The translations under genes and the position numbers were made by a program. Of a DNA stretch of 39,546 nucleotides, positions 5,474-14,164 are shown piece by piece. Below the pieces are notes generated by a model. It was not told the DNA's origin, ran no database searches, and saw nothing but the letters and a program-made list of their open reading frames with translations. How positions within the stretch are numbered: the first letter of the stretch is position 1; every line of letters begins with the position of its first letter. The DNA is from a virus, in IMG/VR virus record IMGVR_UViG_3300036841_000390, positions 1 through 39,546 of that record; one strand, given 5' to 3'.

Positions 5474-6779
5474 TTATCACAATTCCTGCAAATCCGTCTC
5501 CTCCTGCAACAGCAGCAGAACTTGCAAAGGTTATGCCTCCGCCGCCTCCGCCTCCATAAGAAGTTCCTGATGTTCCTATGGCAGTTCCTGCTGTACCAGA
5601 TGATGTTCGCCCTCCTCCTCCGAAAAAAGAAGAACCACCAAATCCACCATATCCAACAGACAAAACTCCCAGACCAAAAGAACAAGATCCTGAGTTTCCT
5701 ACGGTATTAAAATCACCTCCAGAACCCGCTCCTGCCAATCCAGCAGATTGAGCCACAACAGCGCTATTTGAAGCGCCCAATCCACCTTGACCCCCTGTGG
5801 CTGAAATTATAGCCCCTACAGAAGTAGTTCCGCCTGCGCCTCCATTCCCTCCAGAGACGGCACCCGCAGCACCCGCAGCACCAATCGTTACAGTTTGACT
5901 TGCACCAATAGTCGCAGCAGATACAGTCTTTCTCGCATAGCCTCCACCACCTCCGCCGGAACCCGCTGAAATCTCTCCAGCACCCGTTGCCGTAGTAGCT
6001 CCACCACCGCCTCCACCTCCAACTACCTCAATGATGCAATATTTCATACCCGTAGTAGGAGTGTATGTGCCGCTAGAAGTGAAAACTTGAGTAGCTATTC
6101 TATCAAAGGCTGATAATGCAATAGAAGCCCAACTTGGCGCCGCGCCCGTAGTTGCCGTTAAAACCTGACCCGTTGTTCCATTTGGTAACAGTGAAGGAAT
6201 TCCAGTTGTCCCAGTTATCAAAACTCCATTATTAACAGTGGATAAGCCAGAAACGACGTTCGTCGCCGAAGAATATAAAATCTGATTAACGGTAGTTGTG
6301 GCCGGATAAGTTGCCGTGGAGAATGCCGGATCCGCGCTGCTTCCGCCTGACTGTAGTACCTGACCCGCTGTCGCCGATGGACCCACTTGCGTGAGCGTGG
6401 TCGTTGCACTCCCAACCTGAACCGCGTGATTCGTGAGCCCAGTCAGTTGGACCGTGAGTGTGCTGGTGCCTGGATTTCCAACCGTGGTTATGCTGCCTGC
6501 TCCAATCACGTTGATGTTGTTTCCAGTCGGAGACACCGCGCCGCCAGAATTTCCCGTCAAAGTCTCCGTGACCACAGTGCTCCCGGCGAAAGATTGCCAA
6601 GCTGCCACGTTCATGGGCTTGCCAAGCAAGATGTACCCTCGCTCCGCGGCCGTGTTGATCCAGATCGTGGGCACGTTAAACTGGAAATTCGACGTAGTGG
6701 GATCCGTCGTCCTGTTGATGAAAGGAACAACGACTTGGCCCTCGTAGCTAAGTACATTGGGAGGAAGTAGACCGCTCAT
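5451..6779 (-). CDS. Tail fibre / receptor-binding protein with glycine-rich tip
   Basis: A 442-aa protein. Residues 1-65 form a distinct N-terminal segment that may attach to the virion. Residues about 73-150 carry the LTGNSGGAVSPTGNNIN module shared with the neighbouring fibre. From about residue 230 a glycine-rich domain begins at FTSSGTYTP and continues to the end with long Gly runs. Such polyglycine-rich C-terminal domains form receptor-binding tips in several tailed phages (family knowledge). It is the last gene of the leftward late block and is coupled by ATGA (6776-6779) to the S74 fibre gene upstream. Confidence 0.75.
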   Translation of the reverse strand: MSGLLPPNVLSYEGQVVVPFINRTTDPTTSNFQFNVPTIWINTAAERGYILLGKPMNVAAWQSFAGSTVVTETLTGNSGGAVSPTGNNINVIGAGSITTVGNPGTSTLTVQLTGLTNHAVQVGSATTTLTQVGPSATAGQVLQSGGSSADPAFSTATYPATTTVNQILYSSATNVVSGLSTVNNGVLITGTTGIPSLLPNGTTGQVLTATTGAAPSWASIALSAFDRIATQVFTSSGTYTPTTGMKYCIIEVVGGGGGGGATTATGAGEISAGSGGGGGGYARKTVSAATIGASQTVTIGAAGAAGAVSGGNGGAGGTTSVGAIISATGGQGGLGASNSAVVAQSAGLAGAGSGGDFNTVGNSGSCSFGLGVLSVGYGGFGGSSFFGGGGRTSSGTAGTAIGTSGTSYGGGGGGGITFASSAAVAGGDGFAGIVIITEFLSV

Positions 6780-8845
6780 GTGATACCTTTCAGTGCGTTG
6801 ATTTCTTTTCTTAACTTTTGAATTTCTGCCAAAAGGAAGATCGGCAATTCATGGTATTTCACGGATTCTGGCAACCCTTCTTTATCATAAACAACAAGGT
6901 TGGGCATAACTTCGTTCACCTCTTCGGCAATCAGTCCGAATTGCGTTTGCATATTTACATCTGACTTATATACATAAGAAACAGGACGCAATTTCATGAT
7001 TTCTTGGCTGTAAGAATCCATGTCTTGAACGTGAGATTTATATCGCAAAGAAGAAACAACCGTTCCTAGCTGACCTGTTGTTGTATCAATCAAAACGGCT
7101 GCCGAATTGGAAACTGTGACTCCGGTAATCCCTGCAATGTAGCAAGTATTTTGTTGCGCTGTCGAAGAACCTTGAGTCCCAATACGAATTACATTATTTT
7201 CAGCCGCCGTTCCACCATTTCCGATTATAATGTTTGAATTTTCAGTCCCCGCATAATTAACTGCGCTTTGATATCCAATAAATATGTTATCGCTTCCTGT
7301 GCAACTAGTCCCAGCATGGCCACCAATTGCAGTGACAAAACTTCCAGGGGTTTGGACTGTGCTGGCTCCAATTAAAACGGAATTATCGGTACCACTGGCA
7401 GAATTATTTGCTACACGCGCTCCTATAAAAACACTGTTAGATATGTTTAATGCACTCGTTGCTGCATTAAAACCTGCAAACACACTTTCAGATACAGTAG
7501 TAGATCCCACTCCACAATTCTGACCCAAATAAGAAGATTGAGCAACCGAAGTAGATCCGCTTCCGCATCCGTTTCCGATCATCACCGCGCCATCACACCC
7601 GGTACAATTGTTTCCAGAAAAACTTCCCAAGTAAGAACAAGCAGCATTACTACTGCAAGTATCACCCGCACTTTCCCCGATAAAATCGCATCGAATATTA
7701 TTAGTGCTTGAACTTCCTGCTGCAACTCCAATTGCTGTACAATCTGTGTTACCAGAAGCGCCACTGCCTGCAAACTTTCCTTCAAATATGTTAGAATCTG
7801 CATCTGTGTTAGAATAAGTCAAGGTCGCGCCGCTTCCAGTAAATAGAACTGTCGATCCCGCCAAAACGCCCGCAACATTCGTTTCAATTGTAACCGTGGC
7901 TCCCGTAGCAGACCCCGTGTCACCATCCAACGTAGTTATACCACTACCTCCTGAAGCAGGCTGCCAGGTAGGAAGCATCGAAGCGCCATTAGATGTCAGT
8001 ACTTCGCCTGATGATCCCAAACCCGATACGTTTTGCAATGCACCTGTAGATGTAGTTCCTCCGCAAATTACACTGTAGGCCGTAAAGCTGGTATCACCTG
8101 TACCCCCTCCAGCCACAACAGCAGTGCCAAATGTAGGATCAGCAGCCGCGCCTTGAGAAATGAGAGGTACTCCAGAAGTTGCCGCCGGAGCCACTTTCGT
8201 GATTGTTGCCGTGCCTGCACCAACCAAAACGTTGTGATTTGTAAGACCAGTCAATTGCACTGTTTCCGTGTTTGCTGAGCCCGCTACTGTAATGCTTCCC
8301 GTTCCTAAAATGTTAAAGTTGCCTGCCGAGGGAGATTCTGCACCGCCGGTGTTGCCTGTTATGGTTGTAATTCCTCCTAAGGTAGCTATCGTTTGGAATG
8401 TGGGATCCGCACCTGTATTGCCTGCTAATACTGTTCCTGTTGCACCTACCCCGGTTGCCACAACGGCCGATGTTCCTTGACCTAATAGGACTCCATGGTT
8501 TGTCAATGTGGTAGCTCCAGTACCTCCACCACTAACTACTGCGGTACCGAAAGTCGGATCTGCTGAGGCACCTTGGCTGATTAAAGGAACACCTGAGGTT
8601 GCGCTAGGAGCAACATTAGTTATAGTTGCAGTTCCAGCGCCAATGAGAACATTGTGATTAGTTAATCCAGTAAGCTGAGTTGTCAAAGTGCTTGTTCCCG
8701 GACTCCCCACAATCGTAATACTACCGGTTCCCAATGTGTTGATATTATTAGCTGTCGGAGAAACTGCTCCACCTGAATTGCCCGTTAAGGTTTGAACATT
8801 ACCCGAACCCCCTCCAGTTGCGTTAAGTGCGCCCGCTTGACTCAT
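6776..8845 (-). CDS. Tail fibre with C-terminal S74 self-cleaving chaperone
   Basis: A 689-aa protein. Residues about 19-108 and 161-250 are two copies of one module (TGNSGGAVSP and TGNTGGAESP starts, GVPLISQGA ends). Residues about 350-560 are short Gly/Ser/Asn-rich beta repeats resembling trimeric adhesin heads (SVFIGARV, NVIRIGTQG). Residues about 596-680 are a Peptidase_S74 intramolecular chaperone: S598 and K603 are spaced as the Ser-Lys dyad, followed by FGLIAEEVNEVMPNLV and a final helix. These chaperones trimerise the fibre and then cut themselves off. Unusually Cys-rich in the head region. Confidence 0.85.
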   Translation of the reverse strand: MSQAGALNATGGGSGNVQTLTGNSGGAVSPTANNINTLGTGSITIVGSPGTSTLTTQLTGLTNHNVLIGAGTATITNVAPSATSGVPLISQGASADPTFGTAVVSGGGTGATTLTNHGVLLGQGTSAVVATGVGATGTVLAGNTGADPTFQTIATLGGITTITGNTGGAESPSAGNFNILGTGSITVAGSANTETVQLTGLTNHNVLVGAGTATITKVAPAATSGVPLISQGAAADPTFGTAVVAGGGTGDTSFTAYSVICGGTTSTGALQNVSGLGSSGEVLTSNGASMLPTWQPASGGSGITTLDGDTGSATGATVTIETNVAGVLAGSTVLFTGSGATLTYSNTDADSNIFEGKFAGSGASGNTDCTAIGVAAGSSSTNNIRCDFIGESAGDTCSSNAACSYLGSFSGNNCTGCDGAVMIGNGCGSGSTSVAQSSYLGQNCGVGSTTVSESVFAGFNAATSALNISNSVFIGARVANNSASGTDNSVLIGASTVQTPGSFVTAIGGHAGTSCTGSDNIFIGYQSAVNYAGTENSNIIIGNGGTAAENNVIRIGTQGSSTAQQNTCYIAGITGVTVSNSAAVLIDTTTGQLGTVVSSLRYKSHVQDMDSYSQEIMKLRPVSYVYKSDVNMQTQFGLIAEEVNEVMPNLVVYDKEGLPESVKYHELPIFLLAEIQKLRKEINALKGIT

Positions 8846-8854
8846 ATTTTTACC

Positions 8855-10156
8855 TTAAACAAAATAGAAACCTTCAAATCTTAAACCTGTATTATTAGCA
8901 AAATTAGCATCTGTCGCAGCCACAGTATTAGCCGCATTAGAAAACTGTAAAAAAGTGAAATTGGTAGAAGCAGCACTGACCCAAGTCAAATTCGTATAAG
9001 TTGCTGAGTATGTAAAATTCTGTGTTTGGGCAATGACAGCACGCTGGTTTGCATTTACTGCTGCTATGGGTAATCCAGTAAAAGTCGCATTTCCCGTTGA
9101 ACTGCCTTTATTTGTTAAAACAATCACAGCTGAAAAAAATACTGTATTTCCAATTCTGGTGTAAGTTCCCGTTTGAGTTCCATATGTTATGCCAGTCGTT
9201 CCACCGCCAAAAGCCACACCCGGAGTGAATGTCCCCTCCACATAATTGCCCAAAGCCGTACCACCCCCTAAGGTGATACTTGTGACAGACGGCGACGCGC
9301 TCCAGGCCGGAAGAGTCGAGGTACCTGCACTCACCAATACTTGTCCAGTGGCAACCGAAGCAATGTTTTGCAAAGCCCCTGTGGTGGTTGTTCCAGATGC
9401 TAAAAGAGCGGAAGTGTTAGCAAAAGAAGTAACTCCAGTTCCTCCGTTTGCAACCACTACACTATTGGTGGAACCAAGCTGACTTGTAGAAGTATTAATT
9501 GTGACGATATTAATATTTGAGACAGAAACACTGGCAATTCCGGAAATAAAACATGTAGTTTGTGTTCCATCTATGCCAATACGAATTACACCACTATCTC
9601 CAACCGTTCCATTATTTCTAAATATAATATTGTTACTTTCTGCACCTGAATAGTTTGCCCCTGCTCCCACGCCAATGGCTATATTGGCTCCTCCTGTTAA
9701 CAAGTTAGCAAGCGCAGAAGTTCCAATTGCTAAATTATAATCTCCAGGATTTAAATTTCTTAATGCATTAACTCCAATACCAACATTTTGCTGTCCAGTT
9801 GTATTGACATTAACTGAAAAAGCCCCCAAAGCAAAATTAAAGTCTCCAGTCGTGTTTCCTGCTCCCGCGGCAGCCCCCATACATACATTGAAAGTTCCTG
9901 AAGTCAATGCAGCAAGCGCACTAAGGCCTATACCAAGATTACTATTGCCAGTATTAGTAAAATTTCCGGCTCCCCCTAGAAAAGCAGTAAGCGTTCCAAA
10001 ATTGGACATGAATGGCGTGGTTCCCAGCTTAATAACTCCGTTTGTCCCTCCAGAATTCGTGTTGGGAAGCGTTAAATTCCCAGCCTGGATGGTAACATCG
10101 CCCCCGGTGACCGTCAAAGTCTCAGTTCTTTTATTAATGGAGTTGTTGGTTACCAT
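8855..10156 (-). CDS. Tail fibre paralogue without S74 domain
   Basis: A 433-aa protein starting MVTNNSIN. Residues about 55-210 have the same adhesin-head-like repeats as the 689-aa fibre (GIGLSALAALTSGT, NVGIGVNALRNLNPG, GVIRIGIDG, then CFISGIASVSVSN). Instead of the S74 chaperone the C-terminus is a different domain beginning near YVEGTFTPGVAF and containing GTYTRIGNTVFFSAVI and FTGLPIA, a pattern found at the ends of many phage tail proteins. This looks like exchange of tip domains on a common shaft. AAGG lies 8 bases before the ATG. Confidence 0.75.
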   Translation of the reverse strand: MVTNNSINKRTETLTVTGGDVTIQAGNLTLPNTNSGGTNGVIKLGTTPFMSNFGTLTAFLGGAGNFTNTGNSNLGIGLSALAALTSGTFNVCMGAAAGAGNTTGDFNFALGAFSVNVNTTGQQNVGIGVNALRNLNPGDYNLAIGTSALANLLTGGANIAIGVGAGANYSGAESNNIIFRNNGTVGDSGVIRIGIDGTQTTCFISGIASVSVSNINIVTINTSTSQLGSTNSVVVANGGTGVTSFANTSALLASGTTTTGALQNIASVATGQVLVSAGTSTLPAWSASPSVTSITLGGGTALGNYVEGTFTPGVAFGGGTTGITYGTQTGTYTRIGNTVFFSAVIVLTNKGSSTGNATFTGLPIAAVNANQRAVIAQTQNFTYSATYTNLTWVSAASTNFTFLQFSNAANTVAATDANFANNTGLRFEGFYFV

Positions 10157-10162
10157 GAAACC

Positions 10163-10765
10163 TTAAACAATTGTTATGTTTCCTATGCTCTGGGTCACAG
10201 TGAACTCCAAATTGGCCACAGTACACAGCAAATAAACCACATCATATTGATTAGTTGAAGCCAAAGAACCACCAGTTCCAGTCGTCGTTGGCGAAGCGGA
10301 ACCAAAGTGAATCAATTGACTGGCATTTTGAGCGATTTTCCATCCTCCCGCGCCCTTTCCCACCACAGCAAGAATAGATCCATAAGCAGCTGTCGTAGGA
10401 AGCGTAAGCGTTACCAATCCCGCATTGTTAGCCGTGTAACCGTTATTCACAGCCATCGCTTGAGAAGTGCCTGTAACATCAGTCCACGTTAAACCGCCTC
10501 CCGTGCCCGCAATTGTGATCGAGCCAGCTGCATTGGTGATGCTGATGCCCGTACCTGCGGTCAATGTAGCCAAAACCGGATCTGCACCCGTGCTGCCGAT
10601 GGGAAGTTGACCATTTGTGGCTACCCCGAGGTTATTGATGGTGTGAGAATTGGCGCCCCCTAGAAGAAGGGAGTGCTGAGTCATAGTGCTAGCATTAAAG
10701 GTCCCGGCCCCATCATAGCCGGCGACCCCAACCGCATTCAGATTAATTGCATTATTTGTAGCCAT
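10163..10765 (-). CDS. Short fibre-like protein
   Basis: A 200-aa protein starting MATNNAIN. Residues 1-90 resemble fibre shaft and linker sequence. Residues about 105-200 form a compact C-terminal domain (LTLPTTAAYGSILAVVGK, GWKIAQNASQLIHFG, ending SIGNITIV). The same domain ends the neighbouring 170-aa protein, so the two are paralogues. Likely a receptor-binding or collar-fibre subunit by context. It lies 4-9 bases from both neighbours in the fibre cluster. Confidence 0.65.
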   Translation of the reverse strand: MATNNAINLNAVGVAGYDGAGTFNASTMTQHSLLLGGANSHTINNLGVATNGQLPIGSTGADPVLATLTAGTGISITNAAGSITIAGTGGGLTWTDVTGTSQAMAVNNGYTANNAGLVTLTLPTTAAYGSILAVVGKGAGGWKIAQNASQLIHFGSASPTTTGTGGSLASTNQYDVVYLLCTVANLEFTVTQSIGNITIV

Positions 10766-10769
10766 ATAC

Positions 10770-11282
10770 TTATACCACTGTTAAATTTGCCATGGAGTCA
10801 ATCACCTTCCAAACCAAGTTCGTCTGCACGCAAACCACCGTCACATGATCCCCGGTTCCCGTTGAGGCTATCGAGCCACCCACACCCGTCATTGTCGTAA
10901 GCATCCCAAAAATGATGCTTTGATTGGCGTTCTGCGTAATCTGGAATAAACTACTCAATCCCGTCACAATGAATGAGTCGCCGACGTTCGCCGTCAGAGG
11001 CAGAAGTAGCACGCATTGAGACACCCCACTCGTGATGTAAGCATTCTCGATTAAAATCTGCTTGACGTTGTCCGCGCTTGTGATCGTATTCCATGTGTAA
11101 CCTGTGCCACTAATCGATATTGTAATAGTGTTTCCAGAGCCCGTAGTGGTAACGGTACCATCGCCGAGAACATTAAGCACATTCAGAGCCGGAACTGCCG
11201 TGCCGCTGTTGGTTACATACTCAGTAGCAATCTCCGGAGGAAGTGGGCTTGATTCTAAATTTAATGCACCCGCCTGGCTCAT
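10770..11282 (-). CDS. Short fibre-like protein, paralogue of 10163-10765
   Basis: A 170-aa protein. Its first seven residues (MSQAGAL) equal those of the 689-aa S74 fibre, suggesting a common attachment peptide. The C-terminal ~95 residues ([31 protein letters not shown], ending SMANLTVV) match the 200-aa neighbour. So the gene combines the start of one fibre with the tip of another. The ribosome site is weak. Confidence 0.65.
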   Translation of the reverse strand: MSQAGALNLESSPLPPEIATEYVTNSGTAVPALNVLNVLGDGTVTTTGSGNTITISISGTGYTWNTITSADNVKQILIENAYITSGVSQCVLLLPLTANVGDSFIVTGLSSLFQITQNANQSIIFGMLTTMTGVGGSIASTGTGDHVTVVCVQTNLVWKVIDSMANLTVV

Positions 11283-11284
11283 AT

Positions 11285-12181
11285 CTATCGATTAAGTTCA
11301 TATTTCTTAATAATCAAATTTAGGTTTTCCAGTTTCTTTTCTAATAATGCCAGTTGGGTTGCACAATTATTCGATTTTAAATATGCATTTTTACCATCGA
11401 GAGCCAAAGCTTGTATTTCGTTAAAAAGCTCGTTTCGCACGCTTTGGGCCGACAACGGGTTCGCATCAAAATCTTTTGCCAAATCGGTTATCTTTTTATC
11501 CACGTAAGCGGTTGCTTGTTTTTCCCTGTAAGCGGCATCTTGTTGCACGCGCCCATACAAGTTGTTTGCCCATTCTTGTAGGCTCGGGAGGGAAGCAATC
11601 GCCTTGGAAAGCTTCGCTTGGTCTTTGGCTGTTTCGGCTTGGGAGACTGCTGTCGCGTCTTTAAATTTGATATGGTCATCTGTCAGTTTTTCTAACGCTT
11701 TAGTAGTTGAAGCCTGCCACGATTTGATTGTTGCCAGAGAATTTTGAAATTCGGCAAAAGAATTTGTGATTTGGTTTTTTTGATCGAATGATACTGCTAA
11801 GCTTTCTTTGATTTTTGCGATGACTTCATTGAAATCTTGATAAATTTTGTTATGAGTCGCAACAAACTTACTAACATAATTCTTGTGTTCATCCAAAGCC
11901 TTTGCATTTGATTCTCCCTTTGAGTGCAAGATTTGAAATTGAGCCCCATAAGTATTGACCTTAAGGCTCAACTCATCAAAAATTGAAGAAGTCGCCGCAA
12001 CGAAAGATTCAATCGTTTTCTTGTTGCCTTTCAACTCAGACTTGAGAGACCGAAATTCATCCAAAACCGCGTCATATGCTTGTATTCTCTGCTGAATAAC
12101 AGAAAACTTTTGTTCCACATCGGCCAGCCTCTCCTCAGCGCTAGCAAGAGATTTGGGACCAAACTTTTTGCCATCGCTCAT
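11285..12181 (-). CDS. Long coiled-coil virion protein
   Basis: A 298-aa protein, almost entirely alpha-helical with heptad patterns from residue ~12 to the end ([19 protein letters not shown], then a long run with few prolines, ending [16 protein letters not shown]). It lies inside the fibre cluster, 4 bp from each neighbour. It could be a coiled-coil fibre shaft, a fibre-tail connector or an assembly chaperone. Nothing decides between these. Confidence 0.65.
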   Translation of the reverse strand: MSDGKKFGPKSLASAEERLADVEQKFSVIQQRIQAYDAVLDEFRSLKSELKGNKKTIESFVAATSSIFDELSLKVNTYGAQFQILHSKGESNAKALDEHKNYVSKFVATHNKIYQDFNEVIAKIKESLAVSFDQKNQITNSFAEFQNSLATIKSWQASTTKALEKLTDDHIKFKDATAVSQAETAKDQAKLSKAIASLPSLQEWANNLYGRVQQDAAYREKQATAYVDKKITDLAKDFDANPLSAQSVRNELFNEIQALALDGKNAYLKSNNCATQLALLEKKLENLNLIIKKYELNR

Positions 12182-12184
12182 GGA

Positions 12185-12511
12185 TTACCCCAGACATTCG
12201 ATGTAAACCGCACCCGACGTTGGAGCCGTGCTTTGCTTTACATAATACTGCGTCCCTTTTGGAATGGCCCAGACAGGTTGTAAAGCATTGCGATTCGAAG
12301 TGAAATCGAACAGCTTGAAAGATCCCGCAGCCACAAACAGTTTGTTGTTTGTCCCATCATCGCTGAAAAAAACATCTCCGTTCGTGTTGTTGGTGAAGCA
12401 AATCAATTTGACGGGAAAACTGAAAACGGTTCCCACAGTTGCGTAGGTTCCAGAAATCCCTCCGAACGCAAGCGTTCTAATTGTATCGATTGTGACGACA
12501 AGTGGGCTCAT
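12185..12511 (-). CDS. Conserved small podovirus virion protein
   Basis: A 108-aa protein; AGGAG precedes the ATG. Predominantly beta: TLAFGGISGTYATVGTVFSFP, then FTNNTNGDVFFSDDGTNNKLFVAAGSFKLFDF and GTQYYVKQ. I associate this strand pattern (ISGTYATVGT, DGTNNKLFVAAGS, YVKQ) with small structural proteins of environmental podoviruses; their role is not defined. It sits between a fibre gene and the coiled-coil gene. Confidence 0.65.
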   Translation of the reverse strand: MSPLVVTIDTIRTLAFGGISGTYATVGTVFSFPVKLICFTNNTNGDVFFSDDGTNNKLFVAAGSFKLFDFTSNRNALQPVWAIPKGTQYYVKQSTAPTSGAVYIECLG

Positions 12512-12520
12512 GAATTACTC

Positions 12521-13711
12521 CTAGGCGTTTATAATCCACCAGTTGAATGTACTGGTTTCATTTGCTGTGCTCGTGAGGGTGAATCCCGTTCCGTCTTGCG
12601 CAGTAATGGAAACTTCACCTGGAGTGCCCCCAGTTACATTTCGGCTGAAGAATATTAACGCTGTGCCGCTCGAAGCTGTTGTTGCCACAGTTACGGCCCC
12701 TGGAGTTCCTGACATAGCAGAAGAAGTTCCCACCGATGCATTGGCTCCCGTAGCAATCACCAGTTTGTTCCCTGCTGTGCCCAGTGCAACGTTTCCGTTA
12801 GTAGCGGTGATGTTTCCTAAAGTTGCTGTTATGGAAGTGCTCGCCGTTAAAGCGCCCGCTTGGGAAAGAGTTAGCGCATTGCTCGTGCCAACTGCCGTGC
12901 TATTTGATATTACGAAGAGGTCTGAGGCAGAGTTGTCAAGCCCCATAGTCATAGTAGAGGGTGCCACACCGCTGATTTGAAAACTCAAGTAGGGATCGCC
13001 CCCAGATGCGCCGCCCGTTGCAATCTCAACACCCGCTCTAGAAGCACCGTTAGTATTGTCCGAATTGGTGACCTCGATCGTAACGTCGGTTCCCGCATTA
13101 CTGTGAGAATTGATAATGTCTCCGCCAGAAACTAGAATTCCACCTGTAGTCACCGTCAGTCCTGTGCCCGCAGTCATGCTAGTTCCAGCGTTGACCTGTC
13201 CGGCTGTAGCAACAATGTTACCTGTAGTGGCCGTGATGCCCGTTCCAGCCGTTACTGTAGTGGCTGCCGACATGGAACCAAGAGTCGACGTGATGTTTCC
13301 AGTAGATGCCACAATATTTCCGGTTGTAGCTGTGATTCCGGTGCCTGCTGTGACTGTAGTGCCGCCCGCCAAAGACGTAGTCGTGGTTAACGAGCCAGGA
13401 GCCGTGATCGCCGAAGGAAGACTTACAGTTGCAGTGTTTCCGACCGTGTTAACCGTGATTTGGTTAGCTGTGCCCAATACCGATGCAATAGCTCCCGAAG
13501 AACCACCCAGAAGCACCCATGTGTCCACGCCGCCCGACTTTTTGGCCAACCCATAAATGTTCCCTGCCACGTAGTCAACTGTGATCGTTCCGAGTGCATC
13601 TTCTGTTAACTTAGTACCAGGAGCAGTAGTTGCTTGTTTTACATTAGCGGGATTGAGAACTTGACCGCCTCCATAGAAAGGGGTCGTTTGGGGGGAAAGT
13701 GTTGGTGGCAT
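12521..13711 (-). CDS. Fibre-like protein with TTVTAGTGITATTGN repeats
   Basis: A 396-aa protein; AAGGAG precedes the ATG. Residues about 1-75 contain a YGGGQVLN stretch and a W-V-LLGG strand. Residues 100-185 are short beta repeats built on TAGTGITATTGNIVA, two near-perfect copies plus variants. Thr, Ser, Gly and Ala dominate, as in triple-beta-helix shafts. The end is STFNWWIINA. It is the first fibre-like gene of the leftward cluster, next to a divergent control region. Confidence 0.7.
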   Translation of the reverse strand: MPPTLSPQTTPFYGGGQVLNPANVKQATTAPGTKLTEDALGTITVDYVAGNIYGLAKKSGGVDTWVLLGGSSGAIASVLGTANQITVNTVGNTATVSLPSAITAPGSLTTTTSLAGGTTVTAGTGITATTGNIVASTGNITSTLGSMSAATTVTAGTGITATTGNIVATAGQVNAGTSMTAGTGLTVTTGGILVSGGDIINSHSNAGTDVTIEVTNSDNTNGASRAGVEIATGGASGGDPYLSFQISGVAPSTMTMGLDNSASDLFVISNSTAVGTSNALTLSQAGALTASTSITATLGNITATNGNVALGTAGNKLVIATGANASVGTSSAMSGTPGAVTVATTASSGTALIFFSRNVTGGTPGEVSITAQDGTGFTLTSTANETSTFNWWIINA

Positions 13712-13732
13712 AAGGGCTCCTTGAAAGCACGT

Positions 13733-13759
13733 TGTCTAAATTCAATTTTAATTTAGACA
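13733..13759. repeat. 9-bp inverted repeat in a divergent gap
   Basis: TGTCTAAAT (13733-13741) and ATTTAGACA (13751-13759) are exact complements with a 9-bp spacer. They lie between the leftward fibre gene (starts 13711) and the rightward small-membrane-protein island (starts 13848). This is a good operator candidate. It has no adjacent T-run. Confidence 0.65.
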
Positions 13760-13778
13760 TCGATTTACTGCCATGGAA

Positions 13779-13807
13779 TTAAAATAATCATTCAGTATGA
13801 GTAAAAT
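13779..13807 (+). promoter_or_regulatory. Weak promoter candidate for the 13848 island
   Basis: TTAAAA (13779-13784) and TAAAAT (13802-13807) are 17 bp apart, matching consensus at 4/6 and 5/6. The region is AT-rich, so chance matches are likely. Confidence 0.25.
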
Positions 13808-13847
13808 GAGACAAAATGATAAAATAGATGGGAAATCAGGAGGATTT

Positions 13848-13922
13848 ATGATCTGGCCAATAATGTTTTGTGTAGCAGTACTTGGAATGGGAATTTATTG
13901 GAGCTTCCCACATGGCAAGTAA
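13848..13922 (+). CDS. 24-aa membrane peptide
   Basis: ATG at 13848 follows a strong CAGGAGG site. The peptide is one hydrophobic helix with a short polar end (MIWPIMFCVAVLG start, SFPHGK end). The next gene starts inside it, overlapping by 11 bp. It is the first of three tiny rightward genes placed in the leftward late block. A transmembrane microprotein such as a holin, antiholin or membrane regulator is plausible. Confidence 0.5.
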   Translation: MIWPIMFCVAVLGMGIYWSFPHGK

Positions 13923-14082
13923 AAAATTAAAACAATTTAATTGGGAAAAGATAAGTGTTTATATAGCTATCGTCGGTGGGTTTTTCATGATGATAAACTA
14001 TCTTTTTTCCATGAAAGATGAAATTTCTTTGCTTAGAGAAAGAACTGCAAGATTAGAAGTTTTAATTAAAAAAGGAGATTAA
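13912..14082 (+). CDS. 56-aa single-pass membrane protein with coiled-coil tail
   Basis: Start at the ATG at 13912 (MASKKLKQFN); GGAG is 9 bases upstream. A basic N-terminus is followed by one TM helix (about 17-35, ISVYIAIVGGFFMMINYLF) and a C-terminal helix LLRERTARLEVLIKKGD. The layout resembles the 80-aa protein at 17433 and the XhlA-type haemolysin/holin accessory proteins, which carry a helix plus a TM segment. A lysis or membrane-remodelling role is inference. Confidence 0.6.
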   Translation: MASKKLKQFNWEKISVYIAIVGGFFMMINYLFSMKDEISLLRERTARLEVLIKKGD

Positions 14083-14083
14083 C

Positions 14084-14152
14084 ATGTGGAGTATTATTAT
14101 GGGTATAATTGGTGCAATATGGGGATGGAATTCAGATGATTCATGGTTTTAA
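14084..14152 (+). CDS. 22-aa membrane peptide
   Basis: AAGGAG lies 7 bases before the ATG at 14084. The peptide is hydrophobic for 15 residues, then acidic (MWSIIMGIIGAIWGWNSDDS...). It begins one base after the stop of the 56-aa membrane protein. The ribosome site and packing are the only support; it is too short for family assignment. Confidence 0.45.
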   Translation: MWSIIMGIIGAIWGWNSDDSWF

Positions 14153-14164
14153 AAGAAAATTAAT

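Noticed and set aside
6387-6770. Plus-strand open frame over the 442-aa fibre gene
   Set aside because: It is a shadow of GC-rich, low-complexity fibre coding; no ribosome site and no plausible protein features.
12543-13556. Long plus-strand Val/Pro/Ala-rich frames opposite a fibre gene
   Set aside because: These are complements of Thr/Gly/Ala-rich fibre repeats, a known artefact, with no ribosome sites.
6776-13711. Repeated short DNA blocks that might suggest a CRISPR array
   Set aside because: The repeats are irregular, in frame and encode fibre modules; there are no constant repeats with unique spacers.
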